A DNA stretch of 64,000 nt from Marinococcus luteus (lineage in GTDB: Bacteria; Bacillota; Bacilli; Bacillales; Marinococcaceae): NCBI RefSeq assembly GCF_900106595.1, contig NZ_FNNC01000001.1, positions 985,953 to 1,049,952 of the forward strand, given 5' to 3'. This document shows positions 22,397 through 31,947 of this stretch, in pieces. Position 1 is the stretch's first letter. Every line of letters begins with the position of its first letter. The translations under genes were made by a program, and so were the position numbers. Below the pieces are notes generated by a model. The model was not told the DNA's origin and made no database searches. It worked only from the letters and a program-made list of their open reading frames with translations.

Positions 22397-22939
22397 TTAC
22401 TGACCGCCTGTTTGATCGACAATGACGCAATATAGGTGTTCTGTGCTTACTTCTATATACTCAATCATATCTATCATTACGGACTCTTTTTGTATCCACT
22501 GTTCAAGCCTACCGGGACTCTTTAACTCACCTTCAAAATCGAGCTCCAGACACGGAAGCCCCCCATCGTTCTGGTTGATGGAAATCTCGAGATGGTTATT
22601 TCTCGTTCGCTCGGCCTGTTCGTCAATGCGTGCTGCCAGGCCTTGAAAAAAATCAGTCCATTTTTGATCGTCCAGCTCGGCACTGAACGAATCCTCCACC
22701 TCAAAATCAATGGAAAACCAGTGTTCCTGCCAATGGAACGTGATCAGCTCAAGAGCGAACGCCGGCGCCTGTACATTTGACAGCTTGGCTTCATGGGAAG
22801 CTTTAAAGGTCGTTTTTTCGATCACTTTCTGAAGCTCTTCCACTTTACCAAGCGCAGCGTGTGTTTTCAGAAGCTGCAGGACATTCATCCAGTCATGACG
22901 GGAATGCTTCAATACGTCCAATTTCTCTTCAGCCTTCAT
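22397..22939 (-). CDS. spo0B: Sporulation initiation phosphotransferase Spo0B
   Basis: Passes phosphate from Spo0F to Spo0A in the sporulation phosphorelay. The 180 residues have the histidine box [16 protein letters not shown] with the phosphorylated His at about residue 15, a helical hairpin, and a degenerate kinase-like C-terminal domain. It lies directly before obg, the standard sporulation-gene order. Its presence supports a spore-forming organism. The rplU-rpmA genes often found upstream are absent here. Confidence 0.93.
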   Translation of the reverse strand: MKAEEKLDVLKHSRHDWMNVLQLLKTHAALGKVEELQKVIEKTTFKASHEAKLSNVQAPAFALELITFHWQEHWFSIDFEVEDSFSAELDDQKWTDFFQGLAARIDEQAERTRNNHLEISINQNDGGLPCLELDFEGELKSPGRLEQWIQKESVMIDMIEYIEVSTEHLYCVIVDQTGGQ

Positions 22940-23127
22940 AGGAGCTACCGCCTTTCCACTTCACTGCGCTGCCGCTGCCGTACAGTTTGTTCCACTGCTT
23001 CGAACGCAAAACTACTCACATATGGTACACTTTATTGTATCACATGTCACGTGGTAAACGTATCCGGGCAAGTACACTTCTTCACTCCCTATACATTGAA
23101 AATCATACACAGAGAGGGTGCTCACAT

Positions 23128-24081
23128 ATGAATCGACCACTCATTTACGGAAATACACCGACCTTCCTTCACGCTTCTTCAGTAGCAAAGGATTTATCGA
23201 AAGCAGCAAACTACCAGGCCACTATTTACGGCGTGCCATGGGAGGGAGCGGTAACCTGGGGAGCGTATACAGGCTGCGAGCTTGGGCCAAAGGTGATCCG
23301 CCAGTGCTCCGAGCGCTACAGCGGCTATCTGCCTGAGCTTGACGACATCGATGTACTCAGCCACTACAGCCTCGCAGATGCCGGTGACGTTTCCACCACG
23401 CCGGCTGACGTCCCGGCCACGATGGAAACAATACAGTCATTCGCTTCTTCTTTATGGGTCTCCGGCACTTTTCCTGTCGGCCTCGGAGGCGACCACGGCA
23501 TCACATACCCGGTCGTGCGGGCGCTTGGTGAAACTACCGGAAAAAAAATCGGCATCATCCATATCGATGCCCACTTTGACAATAACGACGAATCGATGGG
23601 CGACGAGTTCGGGCGCGGTTCCCCGTTTGCACGCCTGTATGAATATGAACAAGTGAGAAATGAAAGCCTCGTGCATCTCGGCATTCACGGCCCGCGCAAC
23701 AAAGCCGTCAATGGCAGGTCCGCCAAAGAAGCCGGTGCTGTTACGATTACTATTGATAAAATACGCAATGCTCCGGATTTAAAAGCATTTGCCAAGGAAG
23801 TCTATGACATCGCTTCTGAGGGGACCGACGAAGTATATTTAAGTATCTGCAGCGACATTTTAGATTATGCCTACAATCCGGGCGGCCCGGCGGATGCCAA
23901 CGGCCTCCACCCTGAGCAGCTGCTGACCCTCATTCATGAATTCGGTATACACGGAGTCTGCGGCATGGATTTTGTCGAAGTCTACCCGCATCAGGACCAA
24001 AATGATTTTTCCTCTCACTTTGTCACACTGGCTGTGCTCTATGTACTTGCCGGCAAATTAAAACAGGAAGGAAAAGCATAA
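23128..24081 (+). CDS. Agmatinase/arginase-family ureohydrolase, atypical metal site
   Basis: About 317 residues of the binuclear-metal ureohydrolase fold: GGDHGITYP, IIHIDAHFDNND, then SICSDILDYAYNPGGPADANGL and GMDFVEVYPHQD. The third motif normally reads S-x-D-x-D-x-x-D. Here the first aspartate, a bridging metal ligand in arginases, is cysteine (S-I-C-S-D-I-L-D). The substrate cannot be named: agmatine, guanidino acids and formiminoglutamate are all possible. Start 23128 is chosen over an upstream in-frame ATG because GAGGGTG lies 8 bases before it. It stands alone between spo0B and hemH. Confidence 0.85.
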   Translation: MNRPLIYGNTPTFLHASSVAKDLSKAANYQATIYGVPWEGAVTWGAYTGCELGPKVIRQCSERYSGYLPELDDIDVLSHYSLADAGDVSTTPADVPATMETIQSFASSLWVSGTFPVGLGGDHGITYPVVRALGETTGKKIGIIHIDAHFDNNDESMGDEFGRGSPFARLYEYEQVRNESLVHLGIHGPRNKAVNGRSAKEAGAVTITIDKIRNAPDLKAFAKEVYDIASEGTDEVYLSICSDILDYAYNPGGPADANGLHPEQLLTLIHEFGIHGVCGMDFVEVYPHQDQNDFSSHFVTLAVLYVLAGKLKQEGKA

Positions 24082-24088
24082 CAATACA

Positions 24089-24123
24089 AAGAGGCGCCCT
24101 TTCGTCTGAAAGGACGCCTTTTT
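24089..24123. terminator. Bidirectional terminator between the ureohydrolase gene and hemH
   Basis: A 12-bp stem with one mismatch, AGGCGcCCTTTC with GAAAGGaCGCCT, has a GTCT loop. It has U runs on the plus side and AAA-rich flanks for the minus strand, between convergent genes. Confidence 0.75.
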
Positions 24124-24126
24124 ATA

Positions 24127-25059
24127 TTATGAGGAAACCTTCTGTTCCACTAAAGCATCAATCGCGTCGCCGAGCGCCTCCAGAAATTCACGCTGGCTGT
24201 TTGGCATTTCCGGCCGGTGGTATGCCGCTCCTACACTGTCGCAGGCGTCTTTACATTCAACATCATTATCAAACAACACTTCGAGATGATCGGCTACAAA
24301 TCCAACCGGACAGTAGACGAATGACTCATAACCATATTGATGGTGCAGATCCTTCGTTAAATCCTGCACATCCGGTCCGAGCCATGGATCCGGGGTGTTC
24401 CCTTCACTCTGCCAGCCGATATCGTAGTGCTGGACATTGGCACGCTCTGCGATCCATTGGGCGGTTTCTTTCAGCTGTTCCGGATACGGGTCTCCTTTGG
24501 CGATGATTTTTTCCGGCAGGCTGTGAGCAGAAAAAATAACACATGTTTTCGCTTCATCAAGCCCGTCGAGCATGGTACGCACCCGTTCCGCCCAGTAGTG
24601 CAGAAACTTCGGCTGGTCGTACCAGCTTTCTACGCTGTGAATCGTCGGTCCCTTGATACGGGAGGATTCTTCCTGGGCCCGTCCATTATAAGACTTTACG
24701 CTGAATGTCGAAAAATGCGGCGCCAGGACGATGCTGTACGCCTCTTCGATGCCGTCCTCTTTCATTTCAGCAACAGCATCCTCGATAAACGGGTCAATAT
24801 GCTTTAAACCGATATAAACGTGAAATTCCCGTTCCGGGTGACGTTCGTTCATCACCTCGCCCAGGCCATAGGCCTGATCCTCCGTGATTTTTGCAAGCGG
24901 GGACACCCCGCCAATTGCTTTATAACGGGAGACAAGATCCTCCAAAGCTTCTTCGGACGGTTTGTTTCCACGCCGGATATGAGTGTAATAGCTTTCTACT
25001 TCGTCGAGGCTTCTCGGAGTTCCGTAAGCCATCACCAGAAGGCCGGTTTTCTTTTTCAT
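24127..25059 (-). CDS. hemH: Ferrochelatase (coproporphyrin ferrochelatase type)
   Basis: Inserts iron into the porphyrin near the end of heme synthesis; Firmicute enzymes of this type use coproporphyrin III. The 310 residues equal the Bacillus length. Motifs include [27 protein letters not shown], the catalytic histidine in [10 protein letters not shown] and the acidic site [15 protein letters not shown]. It overlaps hemE by 4 bases. The hemY gene that follows hemH in B. subtilis is not here; a ureohydrolase is encoded convergently instead. Confidence 0.96.
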   Translation of the reverse strand: MKKKTGLLVMAYGTPRSLDEVESYYTHIRRGNKPSEEALEDLVSRYKAIGGVSPLAKITEDQAYGLGEVMNERHPEREFHVYIGLKHIDPFIEDAVAEMKEDGIEEAYSIVLAPHFSTFSVKSYNGRAQEESSRIKGPTIHSVESWYDQPKFLHYWAERVRTMLDGLDEAKTCVIFSAHSLPEKIIAKGDPYPEQLKETAQWIAERANVQHYDIGWQSEGNTPDPWLGPDVQDLTKDLHHQYGYESFVYCPVGFVADHLEVLFDNDVECKDACDSVGAAYHRPEMPNSQREFLEALGDAIDALVEQKVSS

Positions 25060-26108
25060 CGTTTTCCCTCCAACTGTTCTTTCGAATATTCATGAACGAA
25101 GGCTGTTAAACGTTTCAGCGTATCTGGCTTCACATCCGGGAATACGCCGTGCCCCAAATTAAAAATAAATCCGGGATGCTGAATGCCTTCATCAATAATA
25201 GCAGCAGCTCTTTTCTCTATTTCCGGCCACGGAGCAAGCAGTAAGCTCGGATCCAGGTTGCCCTGAAGCGTTTTGGTGACACCCCGGTTTCTTGCTTCAA
25301 GAATTGAGGTCCGCCAGTCCAGTCCAATAATGGAGAGCGGCAGCTCGTTCCAGTCTTCAAGCAGATGGCCGGCACCGACACCGAACATGGACACCGGCAC
25401 ATTCTTTTCTTCTAAAGCCGCAAGAATTCTGCTCATAACAGGCTTTACGTACTGCCGGTAATCGGCGGCGTTTAAAGCACCAACCCAGGAGTCAAAGATT
25501 TGAATAGCCTGGGCACCGGCCTGTATCTGGGCACCGGCGTACCGAATCACCATGTCGCCAAGTGTATCCATCAATGCAAACCAGGCGTCCGGCTGCGAGT
25601 ACATAAAGCTTTTCGTCCGGTGGTAGTTTTTCGACGGGCCGCCTTCAATCATATAGCTCGCAAGGGTAAACGGGGCACCGCTAAAGCTGATTAACGGCAC
25701 ATTCAGCTGCTGACGCAGAAGCTTGATTGTTTCAAGCACATAGTCGATATCCTTTTCCGGATCAAGCGTTCCAAGCCGCTTTACATCGGCCAGCGTTTCA
25801 ATCGGGCGGTCAATCACCGGACCGATGCCCGGTTTTATTTCTACATCTACGCCGATAGACGGCAGCGGTGTCATAATGTCTTTATATAAAATAGCCGCAT
25901 CGTTTTGATACTGTTCCACCGGCAGGCGGGTTACATATGCACACAGTTCGGGGTCATGAGTAATTTCCACCAGCGAATATTTCTCTTTTAATTTACGGTA
26001 TTCAGGCTGTGACCTTCCTGCCTGCCGCATGTACCATACCGGCACGTGTTCCGTATAGTTTCCTCCTGCTGCTTCTAAAAAAGTATTATTGTATAAGGTT
26101 TCTTTCAT
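25056..26108 (-). CDS. hemE: Uroporphyrinogen decarboxylase
   Basis: Decarboxylates uroporphyrinogen III to coproporphyrinogen III. About 350 residues with the signature [47 protein letters not shown] and [11 protein letters not shown]. Start 26108 (MKETLYN) has GAGGAAG about 9 bases upstream; a longer in-frame form lacks support. It is translationally coupled to hemH. Confidence 0.96.
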   Translation of the reverse strand: MKETLYNNTFLEAAGGNYTEHVPVWYMRQAGRSQPEYRKLKEKYSLVEITHDPELCAYVTRLPVEQYQNDAAILYKDIMTPLPSIGVDVEIKPGIGPVIDRPIETLADVKRLGTLDPEKDIDYVLETIKLLRQQLNVPLISFSGAPFTLASYMIEGGPSKNYHRTKSFMYSQPDAWFALMDTLGDMVIRYAGAQIQAGAQAIQIFDSWVGALNAADYRQYVKPVMSRILAALEEKNVPVSMFGVGAGHLLEDWNELPLSIIGLDWRTSILEARNRGVTKTLQGNLDPSLLLAPWPEIEKRAAAIIDEGIQHPGFIFNLGHGVFPDVKPDTLKRLTAFVHEYSKEQLEGKR

Positions 26109-26252
26109 TTTTGGGCACTTCCTCTCTGCCTGCTCACCACTCAAGTTCGCACAATCACCTTTTCTGTTTTTACCATAACTTGACCGCTCCTGTCATGTAT
26201 AGTGCATTTCGACAACATTCATAAAAAATTCATGAATGTAAAGCGCAAATAA

Positions 26253-26272
26253 GGCAGCCCGCCAAGGCTGCC
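26253..26272 (-). terminator. Weak terminator after pbpF
   Basis: A 7-bp perfect stem, GGCAGCC with GGCTGCC (26253-26259 with 26266-26272), is followed on the minus strand by TTATTTG. Confidence 0.45.
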
Positions 26273-26284
26273 TCTAAGTCTCTG

Positions 26285-28441
26285 TTACCCTCCTATTCCA
26301 AAAATAGAACGGGCCTGTACCTCTGCCGTGTTCGACTCCTCGCCTTCCTGGTTGGTCGGTTCGTAGGAAGGGACGACAATATACTCTCTTAAATTAAATG
26401 GGTTTGCATTTTGGATCGTGTAGCTTCCCTGTCCGCGGACCTGGTCGATCTCTTCACGTTCTCCGTCCGTCACTTCGTAAATCGTGTAATTAACGCGGTC
26501 GTCTTCAGACGCTTCCCACGTAAGTTCCACGTTTAAGAAGCCATCACCGGCAAATGTCAGATCCCCTTCAAGCGAATCAATTTCCGGAAGCTCCACAGGC
26601 TCTTCCAAATCACGTACGCCTTCGGGCTTTTCAAATTCTACAGCGCTGTTTCCAGCAGGCGTCTCGTTTAAAATGGATTTAAACAGTTCCACCGCATGGG
26701 AACTGCCGCCGGTTAAATAATTGTCTTCGGTTGTCTGATCATACCCCATCCAGAGCGTGCCGGTCCACTGCGGTGTGTAGCCGGCGAACCAGGCATCTCT
26801 CGCCCCGTCTTCGACCGCTTCAAATGAAGTGGTTCCTGTTTTGCCGGCTAAATCGTAGGAGGTGCTTCCGGCTGATGCTGTTCCGTTTTCCACTACATTT
26901 TCGAGCATACGGGTCATGTACCATGCATTCTGCGGGTCCATCACTTTCTGCTCTTTTCTTTCATTTTCCACAATAATATTTCCGTTACGGTCTTTGATGT
27001 TTGTAATAAAGTACGGCTCTGTTTTCGTTCCGTTATTTGAAAACGTCGTATATGCTTCTGTTAACTGTACCGGGGTAACCCCGTTTTCAAGACCGCCAAG
27101 AGCCGTCGCCAGTCCGTTCCCCTGCGGATCGATACCTGTTTCCTCTAAAAAATCATTCGTTGTGCTGCGGTCAAGCTTGTCATAGAGCCATACTGCTGAT
27201 GTATTGATAGACTGCTCCAGCGCTTCGCTCATTGTCACTTCGCCCTGATATTCCCCGCTGTTATTTTTCGGAGAATAGCCATCGTAATCCATTTGTTCAT
27301 CCTGAAGCATTGAATAGGGCTCATATTCTCCGGATTCGAGCGCAGGTGCGTATACAGCCAGCGGCTTAAACGCAGACCCAGGCTGCCGCTGCACTTCCGC
27401 CCGGTTCATCCCCTGGCGTTCGTAATCCCGGCCGCCCTGCACTGCGACAACTCCGCCGCTGCTGTGATCCATCATAAAGAAGGCACTCTCCGCATCCTCC
27501 GATCCGTCCGGATAATACGTCTCTTCCTGCATCAGGCTGTATGAAGCTTCTTGCATGTCTTCGTTCATCGGCACCTGGATCGTATAGCCGCCTTTGTAAA
27601 TTTCTTCAGGTTCAATGTTGTATTTTTCCTGAGCTTCTTTCATGAGCATATCCACATACGTGTAGTATTCCGGATGGGTCTGCTGCTCCTGAAGCGCGGA
27701 AGGGATAGACGCAGAAGTTGCTGCCGCTTTTTCTTCTTCTGATATGTACCCTTCACGTTCCATAATAGCGATAACAGTATCTCTTCGTTCTTTGGCCTCC
27801 TCCGGCTCATCCACCGGTGAATAATTGCTCGGCCCTTTTACCATAGCCGCAAGCATAGCGCCTTCTTCAACGTTCAATTCGGAAGCGTCTTTACCGAAAT
27901 ACTGCTGGGAGGCAGACTGGATTCCGTAAGCTCCGTGACCGAAGTAAATCTGGTTTAAATAGTATCCCATTACTTCATCCTTGGAGAATTTCTTTTCAAG
28001 TCCCATAGCAATCAGCACTTCCTTCGTTTTACGCAAGAAGGTCTGGTCACTCGAGAGAAAAGCATTCTTCGCCAGCTGCTGGGTAATCGTACTTCCGCCC
28101 TCCACAATTCCACCGGCTAAAATATCACGGTACAGCGCACGCGCAATCGCTCTCGGGTCAATGCCGCGGTGGTCATAAAACCTAATATCTTCAATGGAAA
28201 TAAATGCTTCTTTTACATGATCCGGTATCTGTTCTTCCTCGATAACTTCCCTGTCCTCTGAATACAGCTCCGCTAGCTGTTCCCCGCTGTCATCAACTAT
28301 TGTTGTTGTTTCATTCATCGTCAGCTGCTTTTCACTGATCGCAGCAGCGCCGATGACCACGGAGGATAAATATATGCCAAGAATCAGAAGAAAAGCCGCT
28401 GCAGCTATCAGCAGCCGTTTTCCCCATTTTCGTTTATTCAT
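26285..28441 (-). CDS. pbpF: Class A penicillin-binding protein, PbpF (PBP2C) type
   Basis: A bifunctional peptidoglycan polymerase and transpeptidase. About 718 residues: an N-terminal membrane anchor, a GT51 glycosyltransferase (EDIRFYDHRGID, GGSTITQQLAKNAFLSS) and a transpeptidase with S-x-x-K in RQPGSAFKPLAVY, S-x-N in SINTSAVW and K-T-G in LAGKTGTTSFEAV. A fibronectin-III-like C-terminus (LTWEASEDDRVNYTIYEV) follows. The ATG at 28441 has GAGGGTGG 8 bases upstream and is preferred over the GTG four codons earlier. The order pbpF-hemE-hemH is that of B. subtilis. Confidence 0.95.
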   Translation of the reverse strand: MNKRKWGKRLLIAAAAFLLILGIYLSSVVIGAAAISEKQLTMNETTTIVDDSGEQLAELYSEDREVIEEEQIPDHVKEAFISIEDIRFYDHRGIDPRAIARALYRDILAGGIVEGGSTITQQLAKNAFLSSDQTFLRKTKEVLIAMGLEKKFSKDEVMGYYLNQIYFGHGAYGIQSASQQYFGKDASELNVEEGAMLAAMVKGPSNYSPVDEPEEAKERRDTVIAIMEREGYISEEEKAAATSASIPSALQEQQTHPEYYTYVDMLMKEAQEKYNIEPEEIYKGGYTIQVPMNEDMQEASYSLMQEETYYPDGSEDAESAFFMMDHSSGGVVAVQGGRDYERQGMNRAEVQRQPGSAFKPLAVYAPALESGEYEPYSMLQDEQMDYDGYSPKNNSGEYQGEVTMSEALEQSINTSAVWLYDKLDRSTTNDFLEETGIDPQGNGLATALGGLENGVTPVQLTEAYTTFSNNGTKTEPYFITNIKDRNGNIIVENERKEQKVMDPQNAWYMTRMLENVVENGTASAGSTSYDLAGKTGTTSFEAVEDGARDAWFAGYTPQWTGTLWMGYDQTTEDNYLTGGSSHAVELFKSILNETPAGNSAVEFEKPEGVRDLEEPVELPEIDSLEGDLTFAGDGFLNVELTWEASEDDRVNYTIYEVTDGEREEIDQVRGQGSYTIQNANPFNLREYIVVPSYEPTNQEGEESNTAEVQARSIFGIGG

Positions 28442-28509
28442 GAGCTCTGCCACCCTCGCTTTTTACACAAATATTCCACCCTGCTTTAGTCGGCAGACAT
28501 TTCGTTAAG

Positions 28510-29301
28510 TTACACGGAAGCAGCGGGATGTTTTGCATACTTCACCTGAATGCTGCCGACGACAAGCTCTGCCTCGATATTTAATGTTACCTGTGTCTGC
28601 TCTTTCGCCTTATGCTCGACCTTCATCGCTGCCTTCAGGCCCTCTTCCTTATAGCCGAGCACCTTCGTTTCGCCAACAAGCGTTTTAGCGTCAACATTAA
28701 CGTCCCAGTTTTCCGGAACAAAAAGCTTAATGCTCCCGGCCATGCCCCTGATTCGTACAGGCACTGTCTCTTCCTCCGTTTTAGCTTTCGAAAAATCGAT
28801 AATCACTTCGCCCGCTCCGTACTGGACGGCAGCTTCACGAATTCTGAAAGGTTTCTTTATATACACACACTGCCCTGCCAAAAAGCGATGCTGTGCCGGA
28901 ATCTCCCGTTCCTGCCCGGCCCGGCGCACCTCATGGGCGTAGGAGGCGCTTCTTTTGTTCCGGCTTTTTTCTTCAGACGTATTCAAGTCTTTATCGATAT
29001 CTATTTCTCTGCGGGAGCTGCTCCACCAGAAATAAAACAGAATAACACCCGCAAGGAAGAGCACAGTGATCACCGCTGTAAATATAAAAGGCACATCCGC
29101 CCGGTTGGATACATGCAACAGAGCGAGACCGACAAACATAGCACTGAGCCAGTAGTTCCGCTGGTAAACAAAAAAGCAGGCAAGGCTTAATGCTATGATA
29201 GGCCATATGAATAAACTCGCGTCAAAACCAAGCTGAGAAGATACAATACTTACTCCGGCTATAATAATACCCAGTCCTAAAAAACCGGTTCTTTGGCTCA
29301 T
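28510..29301 (-). CDS. LiaF-like membrane protein, orphan
   Basis: 263 residues with four N-terminal membrane helices (about residues 7-95). A charged linker and a C-terminal beta-rich domain follow (VYIKKPFRIREAAVQYGAGEVIIDFSKA, VRIRGMAGSIKLFVPENWDVNVDAKT). This is the layout of LiaF (YvqF), the inhibitor of the LiaRS cell-envelope stress system. No liaR or liaS is next to it; the neighbour is pbpF. A cell-wall-related role is inferred from family and location only. Confidence 0.75.
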   Translation of the reverse strand: MSQRTGFLGLGIIIAGVSIVSSQLGFDASLFIWPIIALSLACFFVYQRNYWLSAMFVGLALLHVSNRADVPFIFTAVITVLFLAGVILFYFWWSSSRREIDIDKDLNTSEEKSRNKRSASYAHEVRRAGQEREIPAQHRFLAGQCVYIKKPFRIREAAVQYGAGEVIIDFSKAKTEEETVPVRIRGMAGSIKLFVPENWDVNVDAKTLVGETKVLGYKEEGLKAAMKVEHKAKEQTQVTLNIEAELVVGSIQVKYAKHPAASV

Positions 29302-29512
29302 CCTTTCTTTCCGCCCTTCTTCTGTTTATTTTATAAATATACGCAGCAGGCTGCCTGCCCGTTCCAGATTTCCTTATTTTATTTTCGGGAAAGGATCATG
29401 TATGATAAGAAAATACTATACAGCTTATGTATCTATTATACGCTACTACTAAATGGAGACATACCTAATTTCCTTCTGTTTCATTACGTTTCAATAAAGG
29501 ATGTGAACCTTT

Positions 29513-30691
29513 GTGGATAATTTATTCAGCAGATTAGAAGAGCTTTACCCGGAAATGGTCGAGATTCGCAGGTATCTGCACCAGTACCCCGAGCTTTCCT
29601 TTGAGGAAGAAAAGACACCAGCCTACATAGCCGATTACCATCGGCAGCTGGGGCATGAGGTACGTACCAATGTAGGCGGGCGCGGTGTCACCGCCGTTCT
29701 CCGCGGTGAAAAACCCGGTCCCGTTATCGCTCTCCGGGCGGATTTTGACGCTCTGCCCATCCAGGAAAACACCGGTCTTCCTTTCGCTTCAAAGATTGAC
29801 GGCGTGATGCATGCCTGCGGGCATGACGGCCATACTGCGTATCTGCTTGTCCTTGCTAAAGCCCTTCAGGAAGAAAAGCACAGCTTAAGCGGCACCATTG
29901 TTTTCATCCACCAGCACGCGGAAGAATATGCTCCCGGCGGAGCGATTGAGATGATTCAGGACGGCTGCCTTGAAGGGGTGGACGTCATCTTCGGCACGCA
30001 CCTATGGGCGACGGTTCCCTACGGAACTGTGCAGTACTGCGAAGGTCCAATGATGGCTGCTTCAGACCGTTTTCATATTACGATTCGCGGCAAGGGCGGA
30101 CACGGTGCCCAGCCGCACCTTACCAAAGACGCCATCGTGATCGGCTCCCAGGTTGTCACCAGTTTGCAGCAGATTGTCAGCCGCCGCCTCGACCCGCTTC
30201 ATTCCGGAGTGCTCTCCGTCGGCTCTTTTGAAGCTGCCAACGCCTTTAACGTAATTGCCGACAGCGCGAAGCTTACCGGTACTACCCGCTGCTTTGATGA
30301 AAACGTGCGGGACGTGTTCGAAGAAGAAATCGGAAAAATTGTCCACGGCACCTGTGAAGCCGCCGGAGCCGAAGCAGACTATGAATATTTGCGCGGCTAT
30401 CCCCCGGTAGACAACCACCGTAATGAAGCCCAGTTTATTGCTGAATGCGCTGAAAAAACGGAGTCGGTACAGAAGACAGAGTATATGAGTCCGTCGATGG
30501 CCGGAGAGGATTATGCGCATTACCTCCAGCATGTGAAAGGAACATATTTCTTCACAGGAGCCGGCCATCCGGAGTGGGAAACGACGTATCCGCACCACCA
30601 TTCGAAATTCGATATTGATGAACGGGCTATGCTCACCGCAGCCCAGGTCATCGGAAGAGCCGTTTTGGAATACCCCGGCACTTCTTCATAA
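29513..30691 (+). CDS. M20-family amidohydrolase (YhaA-like)
   Basis: A 392-residue metal-dependent hydrolase of the aminoacylase/hippurate hydrolase group, removing acyl groups from N-acyl amino acids or related amides. The metal motif MHACGHDGHTA, the HQHAEE acid pair, FGTHLWATVPYG, GKGGHGAQPHL (dimerisation histidine) and SMAGEDYAHYL are intact. The start is GTG. It occupies the position of yhaA beside ecs in B. subtilis, but on the opposite strand to ecsB and separated from it by a terminator. The substrate is unknown. Confidence 0.9.
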   Translation: MDNLFSRLEELYPEMVEIRRYLHQYPELSFEEEKTPAYIADYHRQLGHEVRTNVGGRGVTAVLRGEKPGPVIALRADFDALPIQENTGLPFASKIDGVMHACGHDGHTAYLLVLAKALQEEKHSLSGTIVFIHQHAEEYAPGGAIEMIQDGCLEGVDVIFGTHLWATVPYGTVQYCEGPMMAASDRFHITIRGKGGHGAQPHLTKDAIVIGSQVVTSLQQIVSRRLDPLHSGVLSVGSFEAANAFNVIADSAKLTGTTRCFDENVRDVFEEEIGKIVHGTCEAAGAEADYEYLRGYPPVDNHRNEAQFIAECAEKTESVQKTEYMSPSMAGEDYAHYLQHVKGTYFFTGAGHPEWETTYPHHHSKFDIDERAMLTAAQVIGRAVLEYPGTSS

Positions 30692-30693
30692 TT

Positions 30694-30728
30694 AAAGGCC
30701 CCCTTTCCGTCAGGAGAAAGGGGGCCTT
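30694..30728. terminator. Strong bidirectional terminator
   Basis: A 14-bp perfect stem, AAAGGCCCCCTTTC with GAAAGGGGGCCTTT (30694-30707 with 30715-30728), lies between the convergent amidohydrolase gene and ecsB. Confidence 0.85.
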
Positions 30729-30735
30729 TCGTCTT

Positions 30736-31947
30736 TTATACCATCTCTTTTTGCTTTCTCCGGGTAACCCACCGGGGATAATACAGAAGAAGCAGCGCCA
30801 CAAATAAAATAAGTGCTGCCGTTACCAAAAGCGACTGCCCGATCCAGGCGTGAAGCAGAACGATTCCCGCTCCCTGTACCATCAAAAGTGCCCTCGTAAA
30901 CGTAATAAATGCCTGTTCTTTCCACTTCGCAGGTACAGGATACAGATCCGGCCAGTCAATGGTGGCATAGTGGCTTTTGAGAGCCTGGAGCTGTACAGCG
31001 GTCATATAAAGAAACAATCCGCCAATCCCAAGTCGCATCCATTCCGGAGCAAAAGCGTACATGATCAGTCCGCAGACTACAAGCAGACGCATAAACATAC
31101 CCGCATATTCCCCTGAACGAACAAAAGCTTTGCCGTACAAATACAAATACGTATTTTCCTGCTTATGGGAAAACTTGTCCACAAGTGATGCCAGCCAGCG
31201 CCGGCGTTTAATTTTCACTTCAATATGGGGCACTTCCGCAAAAGACTGAACAAACCGGTAAAATTTAGCCAGCTGGTGGTTTTCTGCTTCGAGAAGCACT
31301 TCCCAGCGCAGCAGCATGGAAGCAGAACGCCTCTTTACCAGCTGCCAGTGCCCGATCAATCCAAGGAGACCGGCGCCGGCCAGAAAAATGCTCCCCCACC
31401 AGGCAGCGAGCATTAAAAGAGCCGGCCAGACCCAGCGTACCGCTGTGGATATGTAACGATGAGTATGATTGTGCCATTTCCATTCTTCCCATTTAATAAA
31501 TGTCGTTAAAAAGGTTATTACGAGCAAAAGCAGCAGCATGCCGATATAACCAGCGCCCCCGGCCGCGGTACGTTCCTGAATAACCGGGCCAAGAACGATA
31601 TACACGGTAAGCACTTCCACGCCCTGCAGAGCCGCTGAGTAACGGATGGATTTTTTGAAGAATGGTACCATCCGCTTTTCAAGCGGGAGCAGAAATACAA
31701 GGTCTCCGGACTGAACAAACGGCCGGATCGGCCCGCGAAGCGTTAATACAGAAAAAATCAGCCAGAGAGCAACCACCACCCATGGAGACTGCGGGAGCCA
31801 GTCCAGAAAAGCCGGGTAAAACACTGCTCCGGCAAACAGGAGAATATACAGGGCAAACATAAACCCGCTGTTCCCGATTAACCGCAGGTAACGGCCGGCC
31901 TTCCCCCAGAAGGCTCCTGCCCGCTCGTTCCACCATTGCCCGGTCAT
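30736..31947 (-). CDS. ecsB: ABC transporter permease EcsB
   Basis: A 403-residue polytopic membrane protein with about nine or ten hydrophobic helices and the family segment LRGPIRPFVQSGDLVFLLPLEK. With EcsA it forms an ABC exporter that in B. subtilis affects protein secretion, competence and intramembrane proteolysis by RasP; the substrate is not settled. It overlaps ecsA by 4 bases. EcsC, third in the B. subtilis operon, is missing: a strong terminator follows directly. Confidence 0.92.
   Translation of the reverse strand: MTGQWWNERAGAFWGKAGRYLRLIGNSGFMFALYILLFAGAVFYPAFLDWLPQSPWVVVALWLIFSVLTLRGPIRPFVQSGDLVFLLPLEKRMVPFFKKSIRYSAALQGVEVLTVYIVLGPVIQERTAAGGAGYIGMLLLLLVITFLTTFIKWEEWKWHNHTHRYISTAVRWVWPALLMLAAWWGSIFLAGAGLLGLIGHWQLVKRRSASMLLRWEVLLEAENHQLAKFYRFVQSFAEVPHIEVKIKRRRWLASLVDKFSHKQENTYLYLYGKAFVRSGEYAGMFMRLLVVCGLIMYAFAPEWMRLGIGGLFLYMTAVQLQALKSHYATIDWPDLYPVPAKWKEQAFITFTRALLMVQGAGIVLLHAWIGQSLLVTAALILFVALLLLYYPRWVTRRKQKEMV

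Noticed and set aside
21085..22422. Longer Obg starting at ATG 22422
   Set aside because: It would add 16 residues absent from the family and overlap spo0B; the TTG at 22374 has a clear ribosome-binding site and gives the conserved N-terminus.
29302..29512. Possible short coding stretch before the M20 amidohydrolase (MYDKKILYSLC...)
   Set aside because: It is AT-rich with no clear ribosome-binding site and overlaps the presumed promoter region of the GTG-started amidohydrolase gene.
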